Below, one piece after another: positions 48,554-59,399 of a DNA stretch of 64,000 nucleotides. Position numbers and translations under genes: made by a program. The notes under the pieces are model-generated. The model was not told the DNA's origin. It saw only the letters and a program-made list of their open reading frames with translations, and searched no databases. The DNA is from Arctopsyche grandis (taxonomy: Eukaryota > Arthropoda > Insecta > Trichoptera > Hydropsychidae), in NCBI RefSeq assembly GCF_051622035.1, contig NC_135355.1, positions 22,808,486 through 22,872,485 of the forward strand, in the 5' to 3' direction. Every line of letters starts with the position of its first letter. Within the stretch, counting starts at the first letter, position 1.

Positions 48554-50859
48554 GCACTCCTTGGAGCCCAATTGGTGATCACCTTGGTGATGGTGTCTGT
48601 CATTCAAAAAATTGGATCTCATTATTCGTTTGCCAGATGGCTTCTGTGTTCTACCGGTCTCTTTAGATATTTGTATCCTACAGATGATGAATTGCGGACT
48701 CTAGCTGGTGTTCCGAAAGAAAAAGGAAAATCAAAAAAATCTCATAAGGGATCTGAAACAAACGGAAAAGTCGAAACTTTTCATGTCTCCCGTAGTCTTG
48801 ATATTCAATTAGATACTGCAAAAGTTTCACCTTTAGATGTCATTCATCTTAGATACTATGCTGAATATCAATGGCTTGTTGATTTTGCCTTGTATTCAGC
48901 TGTTGTATATTCGCTTACGGAGGTTAGTGTCGATGTTGAATTCATATTTTTTTATTTTGTTATTTTTATTATAATTTAAAATGTTTTCAGGTTTACATCA
49001 ATTTCTTTCCACTGAAGGATGAACTCAATCTTAGTATGATGTGGTGTTTATTGGTGCTGGGATTCTCATTGTATCCTTTATTTTTTAATCGAAATTGTAT
49101 ACATATATGTTAAACTACCACTATGCTAAATTAAAAACATTTTAATATATATATTTCTTTAACAAAACTACAGTAAAATTTTAGTTACACTCACACTGCA
49201 ATATTTTTCATGTGAAGAATCTATCGGAGAGCGCTCAACGTGTATAGTGTCAGGTTGTGCTTATTTACTTTTGGCTATGATGATTATGATAGTTGATGAA
49301 CAAACACTTGAAGTTGGACTAGAAAAAGCTTATACAAGTTTTAATGAAAGTGCCTCGATATTTTTAAATAATCAAGGCTTGTCATCCAAGTAATATAAGT
49401 TTAATTAATTAAATATCTTAAGAACGAACCATATCAAAAACAATCTTCACATTTATCTGTTTATATTTTTCTTACAGTGGACCCGCTTCTAAGCTTGTGA
49501 TTAAATTCTTTATGGCTGTTTGGTGCGGCATCATGGGATCTCTGTTTACATTTCCTGGACTTAGGATTGCTCGAATGCATTGGGATTCACTAAAGTAACA
49601 TTTTACCCAATTCTTTACTATTTTTTTTTTATTCTTGCGAAAAATCAGTTTTTCTTTGTTTTTAGCTACTGCAAGGAAAATAAAATGCTTCAACTTTTGT
49701 TGAATATCAGTTTTATCTTACCATTTATACTTGTAACACTGTGGATCAAACCAATTACTAGAGATCATCTGACCACTAAAATGTTTGCAGGAATGCAACA
49801 ACCGCTGTAAGATAAATTTAATACCAAATAAATAATTAATATTTCATTTTAAAATCCATTAATTATTTGAAAATGTATTTATTTTCAGAATGACTGAAAG
49901 TGGTTTTGACAGTCTTCGTTTCATATTAGTGGCATGTACTGTTATTCTTCGCATAGCTTTGATGCCATTGTATCTTCAGGCGTATCTAAATATGGCATAT
50001 AATAGAGTTGAAGAGCAAAAAAAGGAAGCTGGCCGAATTACGAATTTAGATTTACAAAAAAAAGTAATGTCGCGTTATATACATACGAGCCGTTATATTT
50101 GAAAGTGGCGGAAGTCCAATTTTCAGTTCCAAGACATTATTTCCGTTTGACTTAATTCACAAATTGTAATCATTTCTTTTAATTCGATATGTTCAGAATC
50201 TCGGAAAATCAGGATAAACGTATTACAGGCCACCAGTATTTTTAAATATTGTTAAACGCAAAACATTATATTTAATGTTTTGCACGGTATTTCTCGAAAT
50301 TAAGAAAATATGACTTTTGCCACTTTCAAATACGTATTCAACTTTTGTGCGATATAATGAAATTAAACGTAACTATCATACATATTTTCTCATTGTTGCA
50401 GATTGCTGCTGTGTTTTACTACTTATGTGTTGTTACTCTACAATATGTTGCTCCACTTATCATGTGTCTATACTTTTCGTTAATGTACAAAACACTGGGA
50501 GGGTACACATGGAAAGGTTTATTCTTCGAATCCCCTGGTGCTGATGAATGTGGTCTAGATGCCCTCGGTGATACAACTATAAGTACATCAGACGAAACTA
50601 ATGACGATCAAACGGTAATGCAGTCAGTGCAGCATTTTCATTTAGCAATGGAAAATCTTAAATCGGTTTGATATCAATTTGTTTACTATTTATTATATTC
50701 TTGCAAAACTAATTTTTATTATATTTATATGAATTTCAGGTATTTACTACCGATGTGTTTCGAGGCTTGCTAGGCTTTGCTACGTGGTGGAGTTGTTTTA
50801 TATGGTTTGCTACTAGCTCAATGGGAATGGTTTACCAGTCGTATTTCCATAAATCATAA
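48554..50859 (+). CDS. TMEM161A/B-type multi-pass membrane protein (first exon not located)
   Basis: Eight exons encode 493 residues plus stop: 48554-48922, 48991-49070, 49174-49389, 49478-49594, 49666-49806, 49889-50063, 50402-50665, 50740-50859. All phases agree, and the length fits the family (about 480-490). Diagnostic segments are YSFARWLLCSTGLFRYLYPT, EYQWLVDFALY, FFMAVWCGIMGSLFTFPGLR, LWIKPITRD, LQAYLNMAYNRVEEQKKEAG and FYYLCVVTLQYVAPLI, with about eight hydrophobic spans. Vertebrate TMEM161B affects cardiac rhythm and excitability, but the molecular role is poorly known. The reading begins ALLGAQLVITLVMVSV, so the initiator Met lies in a tiny upstream exon that I could not fix. Divergent from Vps13; AATAAA at 51089. 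Confidence 0.94.
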
Positions 50860-51088
50860 CATTCATCTTTAGAATAGTCCAATTATAATTTTAGAATAAG
50901 ATCATCTTTGTGAAAATTTGTATGTTGAAACATATTTTTAGATAGAATGTAAATTGTTGCAATACAATACACATGTGTATGTAGCGCTAAAGTATGCAAT
51001 TACATATTTTTTGTTACTTTATATATTTTTATTTGTACATTATTTTTACGCAATGATCTAAAGTTATTGTTATTTATTTGATTTGTGT

Positions 51089-51094
51089 AATAAA
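51089..51094 (+). terminator. Poly(A) signal of the TMEM161-type gene
   Basis: AATAAA about 230 bp after the stop codon, followed by T/G-rich sequence (ttggtttcattgtattgttg). Confidence 0.6.
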
Positions 51095-51647
51095 CTATTT
51101 GTTATAAATTTGGTTTCATTGTATTGTTGAATGTGATTAACCCTTTTAATACATTGCAAATCTTCATCAGGTTGACTGGACATATCTATCTTTACGCATT
51201 TTTATTTTAAATTAATACAATTTCTTTAATTTTTGCATGCATTGAAATATCCAAAATGTTGGCTCTTCAACACCAATTAAAAGCCCTAACAATAGCTATT
51301 TTGTGATGAATTCGTATTTACTGCTGTCGCATAAGCTGATGATCTTGGATCACTTAAGTTGTTATTAGTCATGTCATGAAGCATTTAAAATTTTACAAAT
51401 GTCTAGTTTTTGTTTTGTTTTTATAAATCAAACTAAATAAAAGTGTTTAAAAAAAACCATAATACACATATGGATTCTTAACCATATAAAAGATAATAAG
51501 AAAAATAGCGTTGACTAGAGTTTTAGAAACTAGTTTTTATCTCACTAAAAGAAAATAATAACATTCTAGATATTTCTCGGGTCTTTTTGATATGCTTTAT
51601 ATTATAGTAAGATAAATTTAGTGTTATCTACTCGTTTATATAAGATA

Positions 51648-51900
51648 CTAGTGGTTTTACCCGGCTTCGCTCGGGATGTGTAATATAAACTGCTTAAACA
51701 TGGCTTATCTAATAATAAACATTCATTTGTTTTTTTTTATTAAATTTATTTGAATCGAAAAAAAATAATATTCCACGATATCGTTATTGTCGTCATATAA
51801 ACAATTTGTTCGAAACGTCACGGATTCTACGAACCAAAACTTACATACATACATACAGTCTCTTTCGAAATTATATATTAGATTATATAAAATAATATAT
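51648..51900 (-). repeat. CTAGT/GGCTTCG family repeat, best-preserved copy
   Basis: Begins actagtggttttacccggct and tcgctcggg, continues tgtaatataaactgcttaaa and catggcttatctaataataa, then cgtcacggattctacgaacc, and ends near ttcgaaattatatattagat. Reverse-oriented relative of 47460-47603, 47741-47884 and 54152-54316. Confidence 0.75.
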
Positions 51901-53950
51901 TATAATTACTGTATACAGACTGAAATAAATGTTTCAATGTGAATAATGTATTGGTGTTTAATTATTTTCATCAGAATTTTTTTTGTTAATATTTTATGCC
52001 AACTTACATTGTAGGTTATGAAAATGGATAAAGCATGGCAAAATATACATTGAAATACATAATACGAATTGCTAGTGAGATAAATTGGCGAAACATGTAT
52101 GAAATCATATGAAATTTAAAATAAAATCCATATACACACCTATATATTAAATTAATAATGCAAGTATAAGAGAGAAATATCTTAAAGCACACATTTCCTT
52201 TTTTCTGTCATCGGTGACTAAATGACAAAATAAATTTAAAAACTTCTCTCTTTTCAATGATAACAATATGCTCTTTTATTCGTTTTTTAATTCCATCATT
52301 TTTCAATGTTATTCTTCATAGATATATAATACATATATTATACATCTATGGTTATTCTTCTATAAAGTGACCATTTTACATGTTTTTAGGTTATATGACA
52401 AAACCAGGACATTTTTTTCAAAAGAATGTTTCTAAATATTTACTTGAATTATTAAAAACATTAATAAACATTATATAGAAAATTATGAAAGCATATTTAT
52501 GAAAATAAAAAATATAGAAGAGGCTTGTAAAAAAATGATTTTAATATTTATAAACAGGTTCATCCTAAGGATGCTGCCAGGACAGATATCCAAAAAACCA
52601 GTACTATACTGGTAAAACCAGTACGAATGGTCATCTTATTCTACTAGAATTATTTGGAAGTCGCTGGATATAATCATTAAATACATACGCATATGCAATA
52701 CGCATGTGCATGCAAATGTATCATTCATTGTGACATCGCCCATCCGCAGTTACTCATACGCCCATACACGATCATAGTTTTGGTATAAATGTATTATTTA
52801 TTTTAATTTCAGACTACTATTATTTTCAATGCAAATTGCGATTGTGTCTGCCATTCTCGAGTTCCTCAGTTTAATTCAGAGAAAAACTAATTTGCACCAA
52901 ATTCGTTCCGGGAAAATGAGGACTACGGACAAAGAATGATTGAAAATACGTTCGGAAAACATTTTTAGGATAAGTAGGTATTATATATTTACATATGAAT
53001 GTGTAACTAGTTTACTATTTGGCTCAATAATTTGGAAATTATACCACGTGAAATCTTCTTTCCATATTTTACGAGCGTATACAGGATTAGCTTAATAGCA
53101 TTAATAAATAAACATTTAATTAAAAAGTCAAACAATTCTTATCCTAAATCATAAACTAGAAAAGATATCATTGAACAGCCAACTCATTGATTTATTTATG
53201 TCTTAAGGGCCCACAGACGAACAACTTGGTTGGTCAAGCACGTCTATGGACCATATATAGATTGATAATACATCTCGTTTTAAGTGGGAAACTCACGTTT
53301 TATTTAGTATAGACCGTTCCGTCTCATTACTAAATATAATATGTCAGGATTTTCTTGTTTTAGAAAAAAAAACCACTAAATGTTGTATCCATTATGATTT
53401 GTGAAAATTATCATAAGCTGCAACGTTGGTTGACTGTGATTTGATGAAAAATCTTGAAATTTCTAATTACACAACCAAGTAACGTGAATTATTTTCTTTA
53501 TCAAAATTATTGGTTGAATATATTTTTTAAATTGTTGCTTTGATTTCGTTCACTTAAGCAAAAATATCAGTTAGTGTAAAAAATTCTAAAATATCTCGCT
53601 GCGCGGATTTTATAGTTCTATTAATTATAGAAAATTATTATATTTAGGTTTAATTATAAAAATGTTATGATTTTAGCTGTTTTAGGAATATTTTTACTCA
53701 TTTGATTGTATGAATGTTATTATTTTTATATAAAAAAACGCTTCCTCTATTTTTGTCAGTTTTACGATTTACGAAAGGTCAGTATTTGTATTAAATGGCT
53801 AGTATCTATCGTTCAGTATACAAGTGGTTAGTATTTATAATAAATGATCCGTATTATATTTTGGCTGGTATCACCACTAGGTTGATACGATCTTGATGGA
53901 CAATTCCATCCAACATCCATTGCTATTTGTTCTGGTGAATGTATGTCAGA
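51901..53950. other. Gene-free AT-rich stretch
   Basis: No gene recognised. An interval at 52366-52640 starts aaagtgaccatttta and ends gaatggtcatctta, resembling the ends of the TTAA-flanked element at 63691-63989. It is probably a decayed relative. Confidence 0.45.
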
Positions 53951-53956
53951 TTCTTA

Positions 53957-54656
53957 TATGTACTGTCCATTTGTTATTTATACTGAAATTAAATAATATA
54001 ATACTGACCATTTTGTTAATAAAATACTGACCGAAACATGATTATGTTTTTACCGAAATTGATTAAAATACTGGTCATTTAATTTGTTGCCTATTTTTTT
54101 TTATTTAACATAGTAACGACTTGTAGCAATTCTGTAATGTCACTATATAATTTTGAAAGATACTCTGTATGTATGTTTGTTTGGTTCGTAGAATCCGTGA
54201 CGTTCAATTTAATAAAAAAAACAAATGAATATTCAAATAAATTTAATCAAATGTTTACTATTAGATTATCCATGTTTATATTACGAATACCGAGCGAAGC
54301 CGGGTAAAACTACTAGTAGTAAATACAAAAAAAATAAAAAACATGGTAAAAATCATATACTGAAAAACATGGTAAAAATGATGATAGAATTTTTTTTACT
54401 GAAATGGGGGCCTCAAGTTTTAAATGCGCTTGGGGTCCCCCATTTACTTGATTCGCAACTGCATAGTGACATTACAGAATTGCTACAAGTCGTTACTATG
54501 GCAAATAAAAAAAAATAGGCAACAAATTAAATGACCAGTATTTTAATCAATTTCGCTAAGTACATAATCATGTTTCGGTCAGTATTTTATTAACAAAATG
54601 GTCAGTATTATATTATTAAATGTCAGTATAAATAACAAATGGACAGTACATATTAG
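53957..54656. mobile_element. Foldback element with roughly 190-bp inverted arms
   Basis: The left arm, 53957-54147 (tatgtactgtccatttgtta ... tgtaatgtcactat), and right arm, 54463-54656 (atagtgacattacagaattg ... taacaaatggacagtacata), are near-identical inverted copies. The left arm has a few substitutions. The 315-bp centre contains a copy of the CTAGT/GGCTTCG family (54152-54316). The 97-codon ORF across it is noncoding. Confidence 0.85.
54152..54316 (+). repeat. CTAGT/GGCTTCG family repeat nested in the foldback centre
   Basis: tttggttcgtagaatccgtg, atgtttactattagattatc, and the terminus taccgagcgaagccgggtaa, aactactag. Same order as the copies at 47.4-47.9 kb. Confidence 0.75.
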
Positions 54657-54996
54657 AAGATATGTACTTGAAAAACTAACAGTTTTTGTAATAAAATAGG
54701 TATTTATTTCATTTATTATTAATGTACGAACGTATTGTTGACAATGATAATAATTTGTAAGTTATAAATTTTGGTAGCAAAGGCCCGTGCTTATTTTCAA
54801 TGTATGATAAACCGTCACTTTGGCAAAATTATAAACAAAATTGTCCTGTATTTTCAACTCGCATGATCCCGAAAAATATATCTAATTATGTCTCAATGGC
54901 CAGAACGTAATAAATATTTTCTTTACACATATTATTCTTAACGCTGTAATCACAACGATAGTGCGGTGCGTGTATGGGCGCCCTTCGTAATGACGA

Positions 54997-55004
54997 GAAC
55001 GTTC
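54997..55004 (+). promoter_or_regulatory. Partial heat-shock element upstream of Hsc70
   Basis: GAAcgTTC, two of the three inverted nGAAn units, about 55 bp upstream of the TATA box. Possibly a weak accessory HSF site. Confidence 0.35.
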
Positions 55005-55025
55005 TTTGACCGCGTGCGCGCGCAC

Positions 55026-55040
55026 GGAATGTTCTGGAAC
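55026..55040 (+). promoter_or_regulatory. Perfect three-unit heat-shock element
   Basis: gGAAtgTTCtgGAAc: three exactly spaced alternating units (GAA 55027-29, TTC 55032-34, GAA 55037-39), ending about 20 bp upstream of the TATA box. Predicted HSF binding site for the Hsc70 gene. Confidence 0.75.
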
Positions 55041-55043
55041 CCG

Positions 55044-55051
55044 TGACGTCA
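55044..55051 (+). promoter_or_regulatory. CRE/ATF-type palindrome TGACGTCA
   Basis: An exact TGACGTCA between the heat-shock element and the TATA box. A second one lies at 55710-55717 in the first intron. Confidence 0.5.
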
Positions 55052-55058
55052 CTATGTC

Positions 55059-55094
55059 TATAAAAGCCACGGAGCAGTTGGCGACGCTTCAGTC
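55059..55094 (+). promoter_or_regulatory. Hsc70 core promoter: TATA box plus initiator
   Basis: TATAAAAG at 55059-55066 and a perfect arthropod initiator TCAGTC at 55089-55094. The predicted start is A at 55091, 32 bp after the first T of the TATA box. The surrounding sequence is unusually GC-rich for the window. Confidence 0.75.
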
Positions 55095-55173
55095 CACGGC
55101 CAGATATCGAAGAGAAAGGCCCGCCTAGAGTTGTCAGCGTCTCTACTAGCAAACTCACACCTGCCTTGCAAAA
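55091..55173 (+). other. Hsc70-4: Predicted noncoding first exon of Hsc70
   Basis: Sequence from the predicted start to a possible donor, AAAA|gtaatt, at 55174. The donor is weak and another downstream may be used. The coding exon begins exactly at its acceptor (tctcttttctag|ATG), so a 5' UTR intron of about 1.9 kb is required. Confidence 0.45.
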
Positions 55174-55496
55174 GTAATTACCCTTTCAATACGTACACTT
55201 ATTTTATTTATATTTATTCACCACCACACCATACCGCATCGCTCATTCCAAACCGGAAGTCGAACAAATTGAACTCGGAACTCCATCCGCGTCCACACCC
55301 CATACCATACCGCACACGTGGTTGGCTCTTTTCACAATTCGCATATCGTTCTATTGTATTATATTTCATCATACATTTCCACTACACAGTATCGAAGCGT
55401 TATATTTTATATGGCAATCGGGGTTTGTGCGCACGTGCATTTCGCCTAATCATTCAAGCGCGGGAAAGGACGCTTTGTTGGCGGCCATCTTGTCGC

Positions 55497-55509
55497 TTCC
55501 AGAAGTTTC
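55497..55509 (+). promoter_or_regulatory. Second perfect heat-shock element, intronic
   Basis: TTCcaGAAgtTTC, three exactly spaced units, about 400 bp downstream of the predicted Hsc70 start. It is immediately followed by the palindrome GAACACGTGTTC (55510-55521). Confidence 0.65.
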
Positions 55510-56094
55510 GAACACGTGTTCTCGTGTCGATCGCTCTCGTCTCCTACACTTTGTAGTAGTCATCGCAATCGCAATCGTATTCGTAATCGTAACGTGCTCT
55601 TCATCATCGACGATTCAATCGCCGTTCGTGCGGCCCCCCGCCATACACGCCGGCCACTTATCGATTTGCCGGCGGCCATTTTGCTTTGGTGACCTTTTGG
55701 CGCGGCTCGTGACGTCACGTTGCCTTTGTCGATGTAATATTACCCGCGTGGTTCTAGTCGTTTCTACCCGCCGCCCTGCCGCCCCGCCGCCCCGCCTGGT
55801 AACCGAAGAACGCCGGTCGTTGTTCTATTTCAAGGTGACCTCACCGACTACCGACATCGATAATGCTTATCGCGACCGCTGATAAAAGCTATCTGTAATG
55901 GTTTCCTGTTTTGAGTCGAATCTCTACAGCATAGGTTGTTTTCACACTAGAAGGCCACGCTCGAAAACGCCATGTCGAAACCACGTGGGTTTTTAAAAAG
56001 TTTTTGATCCAACTGATCAACGCCATCGGCGGGAATCGATACCTTGGGTGGTTTAAATATTCATACAGATACTGGTCACAGATAGCATATCTAG

Positions 56095-56414
56095 ATGGTT
56101 ACACGACAATTGGTGCAAGTCCAAAAGGTTCAACGACAAAATGTACCACCCGCGGACAATATGTCCACGAAAATAATGTTAAAGCGACAAAATTGCGGTT
56201 GAGAACACCTGTAATTTGTACTAATTTAACAACATTCGCGATCTATACGATAAAAAGTACCATATACATCGATATATATAATACAATAAAAAGTTACTTT
56301 TTCCATTAAAATACGAAAATTTAGGATTTTTGAACATTTTGTCGCTTGAACATTATTTCCGTGGACATTTTGTCGTTGAACCTTTTGGACTTGCATCAAT
56401 TGTCGTGTAACCAT
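56095..56414. mobile_element. Inverted-repeat MITE in Hsc70 intron, about 320 bp
   Basis: Left arm atggttacacgacaattggt, gcaagtccaaaaggttcaac, gacaaaatgt; right arm is its near-exact complement, ending gacaattgatgc / cgtgtaaccat at 56414. The arms extend about 95 bp and include repeated cgacaaaa(t) motifs. No ORF. Confidence 0.8.
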
Positions 56415-56454
56415 ATTTCTTCACATGTGAGAATCACCGCTATCGATCGCTATT

Positions 56455-56789
56455 AAGGTCTGTTCATACCATTGATGTATAATACACTAGATGGGCCCTG
56501 ACTTTGGTGATTTTGGTCGGAGATCTTGTCTTCACTAACTGAGGGGTGCGGGGGGTTTAACTAGCGGGGAAGTTGGGAAAAAAAGGTTTTCCCTACGACG
56601 CAGCGGCACCTACCCACTGAGAGAAACTGCAGGTACATTCTGCGGTTTAAACCGTATCCTGCAGGTACATTCTATATGGACGCGTAAATGCGCATGCGCG
56701 AATGGAGTATGAATACGTCCATATAGAATGTACCAAAGAATACTATCCGCACTTGCATGACACCTGCTGGATAGGTATGAACAGACCTT
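56455..56789. mobile_element. MITE with 16-bp perfect ends in Hsc70 intron
   Basis: AAGGTCTGTTCATACC at 56455-56470 and its exact complement at 56774-56789. Nested inside is a second inverted repeat: ggtacattctatatggacg near 56662 and cgtccatatagaatgtacc near 56724. There is also a direct repeat of ctgcaggtacattct. Confidence 0.75.
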
Positions 56790-57067
56790 TGAACGTGTCG
56801 GTATGAGGATAATATCACTGAAAACGCTATGGGAATGAGGCTTGCGAAGGGACACAGTGGTGTAGATGCAGCGTATTAATACGCCTAGCTTTTTTTTTTT
56901 TCATGTACAAAACTCTACATGCCTTTCTGTTTTTACCTCACAATGGCGCTTTAATTAAAATAAATGGAATGTGTGTTCAGTTAACTTGACCCAGATTGAA
57001 AATGGTGCCACATCGCTAAGGCGTTCAGTAGCAGTTGATATTTATTTGTTTCTTCTCTCTTTTCTAG

Positions 57068-59219
57068 ATGGCCAAAGCACCAGCGATCGGTATTGATTTG
57101 GGCACCACATATTCCTGCGTTGGAGTCTTCCAACATGGAAAGGTCGAAATTATCGCCAACGACCAAGGCAACAGAACCACGCCATCATATGTGGCGTTTA
57201 CAGATACTGAGCGTCTCATCGGGGATGCCGCCAAGAACCAAGTTGCCATGAACCCTAACAACACCATCTTTGGTAAGTAACATGCATAACAATTGTGTTC
57301 ATTTAATCTTACATTTATCATGATGACAACAAACATAGACTAGAGTTTCTGATTTTCCATGATCACAATAGCAAATCTGAGGTTGATTTCATGATAATTA
57401 TAATTCTTTTTGTTGAGGCTGCGGTATCTGATTTTTATTTTTTATTTTTACAGATGCTAAGCGACTCATTGGTCGCAAGTTCGAAGACGCAACTGTCCAG
57501 GCTGATATGAAGCACTGGCCTTTTGAAGTCATCGATGATGCAACAAAACCTAAAATTAAGGTTAACTATAAGGGCGAAGATAAGACATTCTTCCCAGAAG
57601 AAGTTAGCTCAATGGTCCTCACCAAAATGAAGGAGACTGCCGAAGCGTACCTCGGAAAAACTGTACAAAATGCGGTCATCACCGTCCCAGCTTATTTCAA
57701 CGATTCTCAGAGACAAGCTACCAAAGATGCGGGAACTATTTCCGGACTGAATGTTCTGCGAATCATCAACGAACCGACTGCCGCCGCCATCGCGTATGGC
57801 TTAGATAAGAAAGCTTCAGGAGAACGTAATGTACTCATCTTTGATCTTGGAGGTGGTACCTTTGATGTATCTATTCTGACGATTGAGGATGGTATTTTTG
57901 AAGTCAAGTCGACGGCTGGTGATACTCATCTTGGAGGTGAAGACTTCGACAATCGAATGGTAAATCATTTTGTTCAAGAATTCAAGAGGAAATACAAGAA
58001 GGATCTAACTTCAAACAAGAGGGCTCTTAGGCGTCTTAGAACTTCTTGCGAAAGGGCGAAGAGAACACTTTCGTCTAGCACTCAAGCTAGTATCGAGATT
58101 GATTCTCTCTTTGAGGGTATTGATTTCTACACTTCAATCACCCGTGCGCGTTTTGAAGAGTTAAATGCTGACCTCTTCAGATCGACCATGGAACCCGTTG
58201 AGAAGTCTTTGCGCGATGCAAAGATGGACAAGGCTCAAGTACATGACATTGTTTTGGTTGGTGGTTCCACTAGAATCCCTAAAGTACAAAAACTGTTGCA
58301 AGACTTCTTCAATGGTAAGGAGTTGAACAAATCCATTAATCCCGATGAAGCTGTTGCATATGGCGCTGCTGTGCAGGCTGCTATTCTTCACGGTGATAAG
58401 TCTGAAGAGGTTCAGGATCTTTTGCTCTTGGATGTCACCCCCCTATCGTTGGGTATTGAGACTGCTGGAGGTATGATGACAACTCTCATTAAAAGAAATA
58501 CCACTATTCCCACCAAACAAACTCAAACATTCACCACCTACTCCGACAACCAACCCGGTGTATTGATTCAGGTATTTGAAGGCGAGCGTGCCATGACTAA
58601 GGACAACAATTTACTCGGCAAGTTTGAACTCACTGGCATTCCTCCAGCACCCCGTGGTGTACCTCAAATTGAGGTTACTTTTGATATTGACGCCAACGGT
58701 ATCTTGAATGTATCTGCTCTTGAAAAGACCACAAACAAGGAAAATAAGATCACCATTACAAATGACAAAGGCAGATTGTCAAAGGAAGACATCGAACGGA
58801 TGGTTAATGAAGCTGAGAAATACCGAAGTGAGGATGAAAAACAAAAGAGCACGATTACTTCCAAGAATAATCTAGAATCTTACTGCTTCAACATGAAATC
58901 TACAATGGAAGATGATAAGGTCAAAGGCAAGATCACAGAAGCCGAAAAGAATACCATCATGGAGAAATGCAATGAAACCATTAAATGGTTGGACTCGAAC
59001 CAACTCGCTGAGAAGGAAGAATATGATCACAAGAAGAAGGAATTAGAGTCTGTATGTGAACCAATCATCACTAAGATGTTCCAGGGTGCTGGTGGTATGC
59101 CTGGAGGTCCTGGGGGACCAGGAGGACGTATGCCACCTGGCTTTGAAGATATGCATGGTGCTGGAGCTCCTCCCAGTGGTGGTGGTAGCGCTGGACCCAC
59201 AATCGAAGAAGTCGATTAA
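57068..59219 (+). CDS. Hsc70-4: Cytosolic heat-shock cognate 70 (Hsc70-4 type), complete
   Basis: ATP-dependent chaperone for folding, clathrin uncoating and protein targeting. Exons 57068-57272 and 57454-59219 give 656 residues (fly Hsc70-4 has 651). Near the N-terminus is [14 protein letters not shown]; then [10 protein letters not shown] (about 197-206), [14 protein letters not shown] (about 334-347), the substrate-binding domain, a Gly/Met/Pro-rich tail and the cytosolic EEVD terminus, which binds TPR co-chaperones. No signal peptide or KDEL, so it is not the ER form. The intron after TIFG and the noncoding first intron argue for a cognate rather than an intronless inducible HSP70. Codons are more GC-rich than in neighbouring genes, as expected for high expression. 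The promoter has a perfect heat-shock element, so expression may also be inducible. Confidence 0.97.
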
Positions 59220-59346
59220 ACAACAATTAAATACGAAATTCATTCCCAGCTCAGTATTATTTCTGAAAATTCCATGATTTTTTTTACAGCGCAAGTTCCT
59301 TAAAGGTCTAACTTTTTTTTTCGCCAAATAGTTAGCTTTCAACTTC

Positions 59347-59352
59347 AATAAA
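59347..59352 (+). terminator. Poly(A) signal of Hsc70
   Basis: AATAAA 128 bp after the stop codon, followed by an A run and T-rich sequence. Confidence 0.7.
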
Positions 59353-59399
59353 CAACAATATTAAAAAAAAAAGTTTTTCTTTTATCAAATCCCTTTATT

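Larger units (their letters stand above)
55174..57067 (+). other. First (5' UTR) intron of Hsc70, CpG-rich in its first 700 bp
   Basis: The part to about 55880 is rich in CpG and G/C. It contains a second perfect heat-shock element (55497-55509), a 12-bp palindrome with an E-box (55510-55521), two ggcggccat(c/t)ttg motifs (about 55469 and 55672) and a TGACGTCA. The second half holds two MITEs. The 186-codon ORF here is not considered a gene. Confidence 0.55.

Noticed and set aside
54225-54518. 97-codon ORF
   Set aside because: It spans a dispersed repeat and the arm of the foldback element; the sequence is lysine-rich low complexity.
55322-55882. 186-codon plus-strand ORF in the Hsc70 first intron
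   Set aside because: Long open frames are expected in CpG-rich DNA. The protein shows no domain or plausible composition, and regulatory motifs explain the region better.
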